Under the pieces are notes generated by a model. The model had not been told where the DNA came from, did not search any database, and saw only the letters and a list, made by a program, of their open reading frames with translations. From Orientallactaga sibirica (Eukaryota; Chordata; Mammalia; Rodentia; Dipodidae), in contig JAEOAD010000052.1 in the NCBI GenBank assembly GCA_036365145.1, positions 14,879,501 through 14,943,500 on the forward strand: a stretch of 64,000 nucleotides of DNA, in the 5' to 3' direction. Positions within the stretch are counted from its first letter, which is position 1, and every line of letters starts with the position of its first letter. Shown one piece after another: positions 32,015-40,980 of this stretch. Position numbers and translations under genes: made by a program.

Positions 32015-32084
32015 AACTGATAGCAATCCTCTTGCCTCTGCCTCCTGAGTGCTAGAATTATAGGCACGAGTCATCACACCCAGC
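32015..32084 (-). mobile_element. B1-like SINE fragment
   Basis: TAGCAATCCTCTTGCCTCTG to CATCACACCCAGCT; the tail half is missing. Confidence 0.7.
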
Positions 32085-32174
32085 TAGCACCAGATAAAAA
32101 GCAACCTTGGTCTTAGTTACCTTACTACGAAGAACAACACCTGTTTCTTATATCCAAGTCTTCAGCTTAGTCAA

Positions 32175-32350
32175 AATATGGCCAGACTTTAATGCCTTTA
32201 ATCCCAGCGCTTGGGAGGCAGAGGTAGGAGGATTGCTGTGAGCTCAAGGCCAGCCTGAGACTAGTGAATTCCAGGTCAGCCTGGGCCAGAGTTAGACCCT
32301 ACCTCGAAAAGCCAAAAAAAAAAAAAAAAAAAGAGAGAGAGAGAGAGAGA
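32175..32350 (+). mobile_element. B1-like SINE with A(n)(GA)n tail
   Basis: ATATGGCCAGACTTTAATGC head and CTACCTCGAAAAGCC end, followed by poly-A and a GA run to about 32350. Confidence 0.88.
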
Positions 32351-33540
32351 CAAGAACCCCAAACCCCACAGTGAGCTATTGGCCAGGGAGAAACATGAGG
32401 TACCCAAAACAATGTAGGCCATTACCAAAACACCTGATTACCTGCCAGAGCTAAAAGGTAAGACCCTACTTCTAAAGACACCACAGGTTGTGGTCACAGG
32501 ACATTGGAACACCAACAGAATGCTGGAACCAGAAATAAAACTCCAGCCAGCTCCCACTTGTGCAATAGTAGCAGCCTCTGTAGCGCAGAATGAAAAGTAG
32601 GGAACCCTGAGACTATAAAATCATCCAGCCAGAGCCACTGGAGGACAACAGCCTCTGTAGGTAACAACAGAATGAATAAGTAGGGAACCCTGCAGACTAT
32701 AAAATCATCCAGCCAGACAAGTACACACTTGTGCAATAGTGGCACACAGCCTCTGTAGATAACAAACTGTTCTCTGATTGGACAGGAGGCCAGCTCCATG
32801 GGAGAGAACTCATATTTGGTACTGGAAACCAAGACAGAATTCCATGGTCAAGAATCTCATACTTCAGAGAGAACACTCCACTGCTCTCTAGAGAAGAAGA
32901 ATAGGTTTGCATACCAAAAAGTCTCTTAAATAATTGTGCATGCCCCCTTTAACCCAAGCTGCTCTCTCAGTCTTGGTGGAAAATCTGTTTTATTTTACAG
33001 GTGGCAGAGAAAATGGAAGATAACCAAGATTCATTGCTAAGACAAGACAGCCAACTGCCCACCATGAGACATGCCACCCACACCACATCTGCCAGGGCCC
33101 AGGAGAAATTTCAGATGAAGCAGCAACATGAACACTACTCTCACTGCTAGCCTGACAACCAGCTCCAGGGCAATGGTAACAGACACAGTGATTAACCAAA
33201 ACTCATCAAAGCAGAAATTCAGAGGGTACAGAGAACTCAAAACTAAATCAGACTGCCAACAGATCTGCCATGGCGTAGGGAACACTGTGGAAGAAAGGGG
33301 TGGAAAAACCATAAGAGCCAAAGAGTTTGTAAAAATACCCTGAGACACAGTCCCCCCTGCTACTCCACAGGGACTGACTGAGGCCTTCAGGACCCACAGT
33401 GAATCCCATAACCCCAGTGAGGAGGGGCCCCAGGATAACAGGAGCAGGGGCAAGGGCAAGGGGATAAAGAGTCTAACCTGTTATATATAAAATAAAATTT
33501 AAGGAAAAATGGCAAGATCTGTAGAAGACTAAAGGCCAAA
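32351..33540 (+). mobile_element. Interspersed repeat (probable L1-associated), copy 2
   Basis: TTGTGGTCACAGGACATTGG, ACTTGTGCAATAGTGGCACA and TGATTGGACAGGAGGCCAGC all have counterparts in the same order on the minus strand at 55.2-55.6 kb, and in part at 20.9 kb. Inside it, a 70-80 bp segment (AGTAGGGAACCCTG through ATCATCCAGCCAGA) is repeated at about 32597 and 32672. From about 33000 the match is unclear and the part to 33540 may be another element. No intact reading frame is recognised. Confidence 0.6.
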
Positions 33541-33589
33541 ACACCTAACAAGCACAATTGTGAGAAAATCAAGAATGCAGCACTTCCAG

Positions 33590-33819
33590 GGCTGAAGAGA
33601 TGGCTCAGGGGATAAAGTGCTTGCCACACAAGCATGAAACACTAAATTCAGATCCCCAAAATCCATGTAAAAAGCCAGACACAAAGCCGGGCATGGTGGC
33701 ACACACCTTTAATCCCAGCACTCAGGAGGCAGAGGTAGGAGGATCGCCATGAGTTCGAGGCTGTCCTGAGACTACATAATTAATTCCAGGTCAGCCTGGA
33801 CCAGAGTGAGACCCTACCT

Positions 33820-33853
<34 letters not shown>

Positions 33854-34090
33854 CCAGACACTATAGCTGATCTCTGTACTCCCAGGATGCCTATGGCAAG
33901 GAGAGAGACAGAGACAGGAGAATGACAAGAAGGCCACAGCCAGTTAACCTGATGAACACAGTGGTGAACAATTAGAGACCCTAAAATAAGGTGAAAGGTA
34001 AGAATCAATACCCAAAAGTTGTCCTCTGACATCCACATGCACCCTTTGGCACAAACACACCCATACTCATACATATGAAAACCCACACAT
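33590..34090 (+). mobile_element. B4-like SINE split by a B1
   Basis: The left half is 33590-33683 (GGGCTGAAGAGATGGCTCAG); the right half resumes at about 33850 and ends in ACACACCCATAC. Removing the B1 and one copy of AAAAGCCAGACAC restores a normal B4. Confidence 0.8.
33684..33849 (+). mobile_element. B1-like SINE nested in a B4
   Basis: AAGCCGGGCATGGTGGCACA head and a poly-A tail of over 30. AAAAGCCAGACAC on both sides is a 13-bp target duplication. Confidence 0.93.
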
Positions 34091-34105
34091 ACATTTAAAA
34101 AATGC

Positions 34106-34325
34106 AGGGCTGGAGAGAGGGCTTAGCAGTTAAATGCTTGCCTGCTAAACCAAAGGACCCAGGTTCAATTCCCCAGGACCCACGTAAAGCCAGACACATA
34201 AGGTGGCACATGTGTTTGGAGTCTGCAGTGGCTGGAGGCCCTGATATGCCCATTCTCTCTCTATCTGTCTCTTTCTCTCACTCACTCAATCTCTCTCAGA
34301 TAAATAAATAAATGTTTTTTTAATG
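34106..34325 (+). mobile_element. B2-like SINE
   Basis: GGGCTGGAGAGAGGGCTTAG head and AAATAAATAAATG tail. AAAAATGCA and TTTAATGCA flank it. Confidence 0.92.
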
Positions 34326-34721
34326 CATTGTTTCTAGAAATATAATAGGGTTGTGTCCATTTGTAACAAGGCCACTTGACAGACCTCTCAAAGGCAGAAA
34401 CTGAAAAAATTAGCATCATGTTGCCCCTTGCCTTACACAGGGGTTATACCCCAGAAACCTATCAAAATTGGAAATTCTGTAAATTGTAAAGGCACACAAT
34501 ACCCCTAACCTATAAAACACCGCAGCTCAACAACACTCCAGTGTTAGGGTTTTCCCTCATGATTATGTGGCTAACAGGTGTGCTGGCTTGTGTCTGTCAT
34601 CCAGCCACTCAGACTGCTGAAGCAAGAGCATCAAATTAAAACATGTGACTATCATGTATTCCCCAATGTGATACACTGAGCAACACACCTATGGTACTCT
34701 TCTGGGATGGGAGGGAAACAT
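34326..34721. other. Intronic sequence
   Basis: Mostly unrecognised. 34570-34645 may be a decayed B1 (GTGTGCTGGCTTGTGTCTGT). Confidence 0.5.
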
Positions 34722-34873
34722 GAGCTGGGCATGGTGACAAATGCTTTTAATCCTCGCACTCTGGAGGCTGAGGTAGGAGGCTTACCATGAGCTCAGGGCC
34801 AGCCAGGGCTACAGGGAGAGTTCCAAGTCAGCTTGGATTAATGAGACCCTACCTCAAACACACACACACACAG
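34722..34873 (+). mobile_element. B1-like SINE with (AC)n tail
   Basis: GAGCTGGGCATGGTGACAAA head and ACCCTACCTCAAACACACAC end. Confidence 0.88.
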
Positions 34874-35431
34874 GTCTTGACAAAGGAAAACATGAGACAA
34901 ATCCATATGAAGTTTCAAAATATTTCCAAACATTTTACAAAATATCTAGTCAGAGATCTTCAAAAGTATCAAGGTTGTAGACTGCAGAGACTAAGGAGAC
35001 TTGTACAAACTAAACGCTTTGTACTCTGGATTGGATCTTGTACCCAAAGAGGACTTGAAAGGGGAAACCAGCAAACCTCAATAGTAACTTCCTACAATAT
35101 TTTTCTATCTTTGCTATAAATTTAATTTTCTTTCAAAATAAAATGTGACAGTTTTTTGAGACAACATATCCAGGTGGGAGACTTTTCTGTAACAAACCCT
35201 TTGTGAGGAATGATTTGTTTCTGCTAGCTATTGTAATTTTCATATGAAGAGATATAGATGCAGAATCTGAAAGCCCAGTCCATACCGTACATGCTGGACT
35301 GCAGTAAACAAGAAAGCAAGCCAATGAAGGAAACGCATACTGGCTAACACCCACATGGCACACTGTTCATGAAGAGATAAGCCAGGGGGAAAAACAACTC
35401 ATGAACATTCTAGTCAGAAAGCAGTCCCTGT

Positions 35432-35432
<1 letters not shown>
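34874..35432. other. Intronic sequence
   Basis: BABAM2 intron 2; no recognised element. Confidence 0.6.

Positions 35433-35462
<30 letters not shown>
35433..35462. repeat. (AC)n microsatellite
   Basis: About 15 AC units. Confidence 0.9.
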
Positions 35463-35491
35463 GCATAAAATGTCAAGAACTAAACAAAAAT

Positions 35492-35585
35492 AAGTGAATT
35501 AGGTTTGGATGTGGATCCACAGCACTAGACTTGCTTGTCTAGAATATATGAGGTCCTGGTTCAATCCAATACCACAAAAAAAAAG
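35492..35585 (+). mobile_element. ID-like SINE
   Basis: GGTCCTGGTTCAATCCAATA then poly-A matches the 3' half of an ID element. Confidence 0.6.
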
Positions 35586-35745
35586 AATAAATACAAAAAT
35601 TTTTATAAAACCCAGTTTAATTGGCAGGTGATAAAATCATGACTTGAATTTCTGTGGCAGTCAATTTTCATAACTCCACTAAGGAAGGTTTATTGTCAGA
35701 TAAAAGTTGACTCAGTACTTTCACTGAATTAATACAAGTACATAC

Positions 35746-35873
35746 CCAGACTTCAAGTCTGTTATTCTCAGACAATTTGTAGCATCCAGTCCCACTTTTC
35801 CATTCCGGACCACACTAGATATGAATGGGGACAGCATCGGAGAAATGCGGCTCAGTGCCACTTCTGGGGACAT
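35746..35873 (-). CDS. BABAM2: BABAM2 first coding exon (codons 1-43)
   Basis: The exon spans 35746-35896 on the minus strand: 23 nt of 5' leader, then ATG at 35873-35871. The encoded start is [20 protein letters not shown], continuing [20 protein letters not shown] and KSG. It matches the N-terminus of BABAM2/BRCC45 (about 383 aa in mammals) almost residue for residue from memory; position 8 is Ser where I recall Asn in human. The acceptor is a long C/T tract ending CATTTCAG. The donor is TCTGG followed by GTATGT, splitting the Gly43 codon so that it joins exon 3 in frame. The protein scaffolds the BRCA1-A complex at DNA double-strand breaks and the cytoplasmic BRISC complex. The start is chosen because it is the known conserved Met and the leader has no competing upstream ATG within this exon. 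Confidence 0.96.
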
Positions 35874-35896
35874 TTCAGCTTGACTGGGAATCACCA

Positions 35897-36453
35897 CTGA
35901 AATGGGAAGAGAAGAACAGTGATCAGTTTACAAAGGATTAGAGCGAACTTCCTATAAGCTGGCATGCTCAGAATTTTCTCTTGCATGAGCAAATGTTTTA
36001 CACCCCATCTTCACAGTGGCCTCTCTCAGCAATCCCAGAAGAAACTAGTTCCTGCTGCTCAGCTACTTGGGACACCAACTACACCACTGCTTGTCAGCAA
36101 CAGAAGAAACCCTTGAGGTACAATTTGCTCCCCCTTTCCAAAGATGATTTCTACACTGCTATCCCAGACTTAGAGCTGCCTTCCTCTATATTACAACTGG
36201 CCCTTCTACTTTCACTGGGACCAGGAAGTGTTCACTACCAACACTCTCACACCTGTATAATCAAGGAATAAGAAGCTGATTGGTAATGACACATAAAATT
36301 CTAAAGCAAACATAACCTGCAATTGTTACTTACTAGAAATCATTTTTGCTGACACAGCTCTCTTAAATCCACCCATAGTGTAATAGAAATATCTGCATAC
36401 ATGAGTTGTTCCCTGCTTGGACTACATCTTGAAACTCTCATTTAAAAAAAAAG
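35897..36453. other. Intronic sequence next to BABAM2 exon 2
   Basis: SINE-free intron 1 sequence in gene sense, containing the acceptor pyrimidine tract of exon 2 (complement of 35897-35920). Confidence 0.65.
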
Positions 36454-36712
36454 GGGGCTGGAGAGATGGCTTAGCGGTTAAGGCGCCTGCCCGCTAAGCC
36501 TAAGAACGTCAGTTCCAATCTCCAGGTCCCACGTTTAGCCAGATGCAAAGTGACACAAGGGCGCAATGCCGCACTTGACCACAAGGGGCACATGCATCTG
36601 GATTTCATTCCCAGAGGCTGAGAGGCTGCTGGCGCGCCCATCTCTATCTGTCTTCCTCTTTCTATCTCTCTGTGTCTCTCTCCAAAATAAAAATAAATAA
36701 ATAAAAAACATC
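36454..36712 (+). mobile_element. B2-like SINE, long-insert subfamily
   Basis: Shares AAAGTGACACAAGGGCGCAA plus TGCCGCACTTGACC with the copy at 2315, as well as the CCAATCTCCAGGTCCCACG variant of the B-box region. Confidence 0.9.
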
Positions 36713-36715
36713 TGG

Positions 36716-36875
36716 AGCCAGGCGTGGTGGTACACACATTTAATCCCAGCACTTGGGAGGCAGAGGTAGGAGGATCACCATGAGTCCGAGGCCACTCTGA
36801 GACTACATAGTAAATTCCAGGTCAGCCTGGACTAGAGTGAAACCCTACCTTGAAAAACCAAACCAAAAAAAAAAG
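36716..36875 (+). mobile_element. B1-like SINE
   Basis: GAGCCAGGCGTGGTGGTACA head. CATCTGGA on both sides is a short target duplication. Confidence 0.92.
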
Positions 36876-37037
36876 GCATCTGGAATACACTAAGCATTCA
36901 ATAAGATGCTTAATAATGAATAAATCAGTAAGTGGTAAATTTGAAGAAACTAAAATAATAATTAATAGAAATACCTTAAAAATAATTGTAAATAAATAAA
37001 TGAAGGGACCAAAGCTAGCAGAATATTTAGGACTGGA

Positions 37038-37365
37038 GAGGATATGATATGCCCTCCTTGGATCAAATAAGAGACCCTGTCTCTTTTTTGTTTGGGGAGG
37101 GGTTCTAGATAAGGTCTCACTCTAGCTCAGGCTGACCTGGAGTTCACTATGTAGTCTCAGGGTGGCCTTGAACTCACAGCAATCCTCCTACCCCTGCCTC
37201 CTAAGTGCTGGGATTAAAGGCGTGCACCACCATGCCCAGTGTAAGAGACCCTGTCTCCAAAAAGGTGGATGGATTGCACCTGAAAGCAATGACACCAGTG
37301 GTTGTCCTCTGGCCTCCACGGGCATACACACATGCACATGCATACACTCTCAAACACACAAATGA
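37038..37365 (+). mobile_element. B4-like SINE 3' part split by a B1
   Basis: AAGAGACCCTGTCTC, then after the B1 the B4 continues with GTTGTCCTCTGGCCTCCACG and a CATGCACATGC end. Confidence 0.65.
37086..37242 (-). mobile_element. B1-like SINE nested in a B4
   Basis: TCTAGATAAGGTCTCACTCT start and CACCACCATGCCCAGT end. TAAGAGACCCTGTCTC occurs on both sides as a 16-bp target duplication. Confidence 0.93.
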
Positions 37366-37420
37366 TAGGGGAATAAATGTAGCAATCTGAGGATTTAATG
37401 ATTCATCATGAAAACAAAAA

Positions 37421-37625
37421 GCCAGGCATGGTGGCACACGCCTTTAATTCTAGCACTCAGGAGGCAGAGGTAGGAAGATCACCGTGAGTTCAAGGACACC
37501 CTGAGACTACATAGTGAATTCCAGGTCAGCCTGGACCAGAGTGAGACCCTACCTCAAAAAACCAAAAAAAATAAAAATAAAAATAAAAATAAAAATAAAA
37601 AAAAAAAAGGAAGAAGAAAGCAAGC
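37421..37625 (+). mobile_element. B1-like SINE with (AAAAT)n tail
   Basis: AAGCCAGGCATGGTGGCACA head. The tail expands into AAAAT units (37569-37600), then AAGC/AAAC units. Confidence 0.92.
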
Positions 37626-37716
37626 AAGCAAGCAAACAAACAGAGCTATCCAGATATTAAGCAACAAAGACAAATATGAATCTTTCTGTTCTTGGTTTTA
37701 AGGCAGTGAGAAGTCT

Positions 37717-37913
37717 TTTGTTTTGTTTTGTTTTGTTTTGTTTTGTTTTGTTTTGTTTTGTTTTGTTTTGCTTTTCGAGGTAGGGTCTCACTCTGGCCCA
37801 GGCTGACCTGGAATTCACTATGTAGTCTCAGGGTGGCCTCGAACTCATGACAATCCTCCTACCTCTCTGCCTCCCAAGTGCTGGGATTAAAGGTGTGCAC
37901 CACCACGCTCGAC
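37717..37913 (-). mobile_element. B1-like SINE with (TTTTG)n
   Basis: About 11 TTTTG units (37717-37772) precede TTTTCGAGGTAGGGTCTCAC; ends CCACCACGCTCGAC. AAGTCTTT lies on both sides. Confidence 0.93.
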
Positions 37914-38157
37914 AAGTCTTTATACTTGAAAATACAAACACAAAACCAAAAAAGTAACATCTAGATCACTAACTCACAGAACTATAGGAAGAAGTACATG
38001 AATGCCTAATACATGAAACCCCTACTTTCAGAAGTAAATAGGTCAATTCTAATTACCACTGTTTTTCTCAATCTGAAAGGATAATTCCACATCAAAAACA
38101 AAGTTCAAGTCAAACTTAAAAAAAGATGGTGGTCACTTTTACTTAACCCTGAGTAAC
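37914..38157. other. Intronic sequence
   Basis: BABAM2 intron 1; nothing recognised. Confidence 0.6.
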
Positions 38158-38213
38158 AGGTCAGCCTGGGCCAGAGTGAGACCCTACCTTGAAAAACCAA
38201 AAAAAAAAAAAAA
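38158..38213 (+). mobile_element. 5'-truncated B1-like SINE
   Basis: Only the last 40 bp (CAGGTCAGCCTGGGCCAGAG to GAAAAACC) and poly-A remain. Confidence 0.85.
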
Positions 38214-38224
38214 GTAACTGCTTT

Positions 38225-38418
38225 GGGGCTGGGAAGATGGCTAAGTGGTTAAAGGTGTTTGCTTGCAAAGCTTCATGGCTTCAGTTTGATTCCCCAATAG
38301 CATGTAAAGCCAGTTACAGAAAGTGGTGCATGCATCTGAAGTTCACATGCAGCAGAAAGAGGCCCTGACACACCTATACTCTCTTTTTGCTTACAAATAA
38401 ATAAATATTTTTTAAAGT
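38225..38418 (+). mobile_element. B2-like SINE
   Basis: GGGGCTGGGAAGATGGCTAA head and AAATAAATAAATATTTTT tail. AAGTAACTGCT on both sides is a target duplication. Confidence 0.9.
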
Positions 38419-38504
38419 AACTGCTGTTCTGGTTCTGGTTTCCTATGTTATGGCACAGGACTCACAAGTACCTGCCAAAAACTAGTGTGTGTGTTATCCC
38501 TTGA

Positions 38505-38675
38505 TTATTTTTAAGACTTTTTATTTATTTACTTGCAAGCAGAGAGACAGAGAGAATGAGTGCCCCAGGGCCCAGTGCCACTTTGTGCATCTGGCTATGG
38601 GTACGAAGGAATCAAACCCAGGCCATGAGACTTTGCAAAGGAAGTCCTTTTAACCACTGAGCCATCTTTCCAGCC
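38505..38675 (-). mobile_element. B2-like SINE
   Basis: TTTTTATTTATTTACTTGCA start, end TGAGCCATCTTTCCAGCCC. Confidence 0.88.
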
Positions 38676-38904
38676 CTGCATTAGTAATAAATAAAAATAC
38701 CACAGAGATCTTTCAAAAATAATACAACACTGTGACCTTATGTAATGATGACTCCCAGAAGTACCTCTATGAAGGTAAAAACTCTATACTGTATACTTGT
38801 GTCCAAAATCATCCTTGCTACAAATATTTAAAAAGCTCCTCTTCTGATCCCTTAGCAGATGATCTGCCCCCATCATTTTAATAGGTAGCCACAAAGAATA
38901 GATT

Positions 38905-39045
38905 GCACTGTGCCATCAATCATAAAATCGTGGACATTTCATGCCATCGTATCACACATTATACACAGTACTCTTCACAACCTGGGCAGTAAGGTGGGTT
39001 TTTAATTTCTATTTTGCAGAGGATATAGGTAACTGTTTTTGAACA
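38905..39045 (+). mobile_element. Possible MIR/L2-type ancient repeat
   Basis: TTCTATTTTGCAGAGGATAT resembles the conserved MIR core CCATTTTACAGATGAGGA. Weak. Confidence 0.45.
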
Positions 39046-39329
39046 ATATGCTAATCCATATTATTATGATGAAGACTGTTTTACAAATCCTGCAGTTTTC
39101 TACCTTTATTCCTATCTGGTGATGTCACAGTTCTTCGAGGGATGCTCATTTAGACCATATGCAAAACAAAAATACTCCTCCGGGAAAGGGGCAGACAAAG
39201 GATCTCACATGACAAGATTATCCTTCCATGTTTTTTCCCATAATACTTATTATTTTACCTCACATTTGTCTAGAAAGGAAAAGTAACACATTCTAGACAT
39301 CTCAGTGTAAGCAGTACATTACTCTCCTC

Positions 39330-39470
39330 TTTCAATCTCTCCCCCAGCACTCTGTGCCTATTTTCCAGATAAGAAGACTGAACGTCAGTAGAAAAAGTAA
39401 CATTTAATGTCACACGCCTAGCAAGCAGAATGAATTCAAATCCCAATCTCTCTCCAAGTGTAATATCCCT
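39330..39470 (+). mobile_element. MIR ancient SINE
   Basis: TATTTTCCAGATAAGAAGAC, then AAAAAGTAACATTTAATGTC and AGCAAGCAGAATGAATTCAA follow the MIR consensus order (core, AAGTAACTTGCCCAAGGTCA, GAACCCAGG). Confidence 0.7.
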
Positions 39471-40175
39471 GTCTTCCTGTCAAACATTACCAACGCTGGT
39501 CACTAGAAGAGAAAGCATCAAAGTGATTTTTTTTTTTTGAGCATACATCTTGTTAAATATGAAGACAAGGTCATGAGTTTCAACAAATGATTTCTCTAAA
39601 ACTAGACACAAACTAGACTACTGCCGGAGCTGGCCTGGATGATTTACTAGGTAAATGCTCCCAGAAGCCAACCCATGCTAAAGCGAGAGCCTCCCAATTT
39701 TACTCAGCAACCGCGCTGACTCCATCACGTCGGAGGCATGAACGTCTGTGTTTCAGTGAGGATGTGTGACTTCCCGAAGAAACATCAAAACTACACTGAC
39801 TTCAACAGCAACGATGTGAAGGGCCAAAGATCACGCTGGTGCCCAGCGTGCAGGGACATGGATTGGAGAAACGTTGAGTGCACGGTCACACAAATGGCAG
39901 CATTTACAATGACTGCAGAGAGGCAGGAATTTTTGGTAGCTAGCCTCTTTTGAATGCTAGTTCTGCAATTTGTATTTCCTGATTTTTTTTTTTTTTTACT
40001 CGCTAGAGGAGAAAAATGCAAAAAAAAAAAAAAAAAAATTTCTGTAAAGGTTTGTTGCCGCAACCCAGGGTCACGTAAGGTCTTCCGGGTGGGCAGTCTG
40101 GGGAGAGGGGGATGACAAAGACGTGAACAAGCCACGTCGGGCTCCGCAATCAGGCTACGATGACAGGCGCGGAAA

Positions 40176-40236
40176 CACGTGGCCCGCTGACGTCACGGGC
40201 CGGGCAAGGGCGGCCCCGCCGCGTCAGCCCACGTCA
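40176..40236. promoter_or_regulatory. E-box plus CRE/ATF motif cluster
   Basis: CACGTG lies at 40176-40181, the full CRE TGACGTCA at 40188-40195, and CGTCA half-sites at 40222-40226 and 40232-40236, all within 61 bp. These are consensus sites for bHLH-ZIP factors and ATF/CREB factors. They sit on the BABAM2 side of the island, inside its intron 1 if the exon 1 donor at 40526 is right. Function is inferred from motif match only. Confidence 0.55.
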
Positions 40237-40525
40237 CGCGGGCGCACGGGGCCGGTCTCGGGCAGGGCAGCGTCGGGGGGGGCGCTTCAGCCCGAGAATG
40301 GCCACCCACTCTCGGGGAGTCTCACGGGGCTCGTCTCCCTCCTCCCAGGCTGCTGCGACCCCTCCTCCTCCTCTTCATGGGGGGCATGGGGGTGCTCGTG
40401 GCCGAGGGTCCCGCGTGGTGGGGGGCAGGCACGTGCCACGAGGGCCTGCTCCCCAGGTCGCCGGGCGCGTCCCGCCGCCGCCGCGCCTCGGGATCTAACC
40501 CCCCACACCAGCCCCGTCCGGGTAC

Positions 40526-40600
40526 CTGGAACTCAGTCGGCTCGGCGCCCAGGCCACGCACTAGCCGGGCACAGGTTTCCCCCGAGCGCGCCCCCGACCC
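40526..40600 (-). other. BABAM2: Probable BABAM2 non-coding exon 1 (upstream boundary approximate)
   Basis: Reading leftward, the sequence GACTGAGTTCCAG is followed at 40525 by GTACCC, a plausible donor inside the CpG island. An untranslated first exon is expected here because the first coding exon begins with an acceptor 23 nt before its ATG. The resulting gap of roughly 250 bp to the RBKS start region fits the known head-to-head BABAM2/RBKS arrangement in mammals. The transcription start is not visible, so the 40600 end is an estimate. Other GT sites in the island could serve instead. Confidence 0.5.
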
Positions 40601-40739
40601 GACGCACCGACCTGCGCGCGCACCGCGGAGGGGGAGGGGGGGGGACAGGCGTGCGCGCTCCCGAGGGGACGTCGGGCCCCCCTCTGCGAGCCCGGGCGGC
40701 GTGCGCGCGCCCGCGCCGGACCTCGGCGCCTCGGACTTG

Positions 40740-40768
40740 CCGGGCTGGGCTGGGCCGGGCTGGGCTGG
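40740..40768 (+). promoter_or_regulatory. G-rich GGGCT repeat, possible G-quadruplex
   Basis: Five to six GGGC/GGGG runs spaced by CT occur between the two genes (GGGCTGGGCTGGGCCGGGCT and so on). Four or more G3 runs with loops of 1-3 nt satisfy the usual quadruplex pattern. Confidence 0.45.
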
Positions 40769-40888
40769 GGTCGGCGCGGGAGAGCGGGTCCTGAGGAACG
40801 CGAGGGCGGCCACCAGGGCGGGCGCGGGCCGCGGGCGTGTCGTCGGGGAGGGCGGAGGGCAAAGGGCAGGGACGGGACGGCGGCGGCC

Positions 40889-40980
40889 ATGGCGGCGTGC
40901 GGGGAGCCCGCGGGGCGGCCGGGGCGCGAGGCGGCGGCGGCGGTGGTGGTGGTGGGCTCGTGCATGACCGACCTGGTCAG
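40889..40980 (+). CDS. RBKS: RBKS (ribokinase) coding exon 1, codons 1-31 partial
   Basis: ATG at 40889-40891 sits in an ideal start context (GCGGCCATGG). The exon encodes MAACGEPAGRPGREAAAAVV then VVGSCMTDLV, and ends in AG just before the consensus donor GTGAGT at 40981. The VVVVGSCMTDLV stretch is the first beta strand of the PfkB/ribokinase fold and matches mammalian ribokinase (about 322 aa). The enzyme phosphorylates D-ribose to ribose-5-phosphate with ATP, feeding the pentose phosphate and nucleotide pathways; the catalytic Asp and ATP site are in later exons. The short Arg/Ala-rich leader before the strand differs from the human one as I recall it and lies in a region expected to vary. 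The start codon also overlaps an ATGGCGGC motif typical of YY1 sites. Confidence 0.94.

Larger units (their letters stand above)
38676..40079. other. Rodent-SINE-free sequence next to the CpG island
   Basis: About 1.4 kb with no B1, B2 or LTR insertion, only ancient MIR-like fragments and poly-T/poly-A tracts (39529-39538, 39984-40000, 40019-40038). No exon recognised. Confidence 0.65.
1..40600 (-). other. BABAM2: BABAM2 gene, 5' portion (exons 1-3 and introns)
   Basis: The gene is transcribed right to left from the CpG island near 40.6 kb. Seen in sequence: coding exons at 35746-35896 and 6417-6493 with correct GT-AG borders and a continuous reading frame, and a probable non-coding exon 1 ending at 40526. 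This gives intron 1 about 4.6 kb, intron 2 29,252 bp, and intron 3 running off the left edge (at least 6.4 kb). Only the first 68 codons plus one base lie in the window. I looked for exon 4 in 1-6400, expecting a segment that continues the codon for Trp after Leu-Lys, and did not find it. The introns are mostly SINEs. Confidence 0.9.

Noticed and set aside
35981..36271. 96-codon plus-strand frame beside BABAM2 exon 2
   Set aside because: It is antisense in an intron, with no homology that I recognise and no splice signals.
39738..39953. 71-codon plus-strand frame near the promoter starting MNVCVSVRMC
   Set aside because: No family match that I recognise, no splice or promoter support. It is antisense to BABAM2 intron 1 and could be chance.
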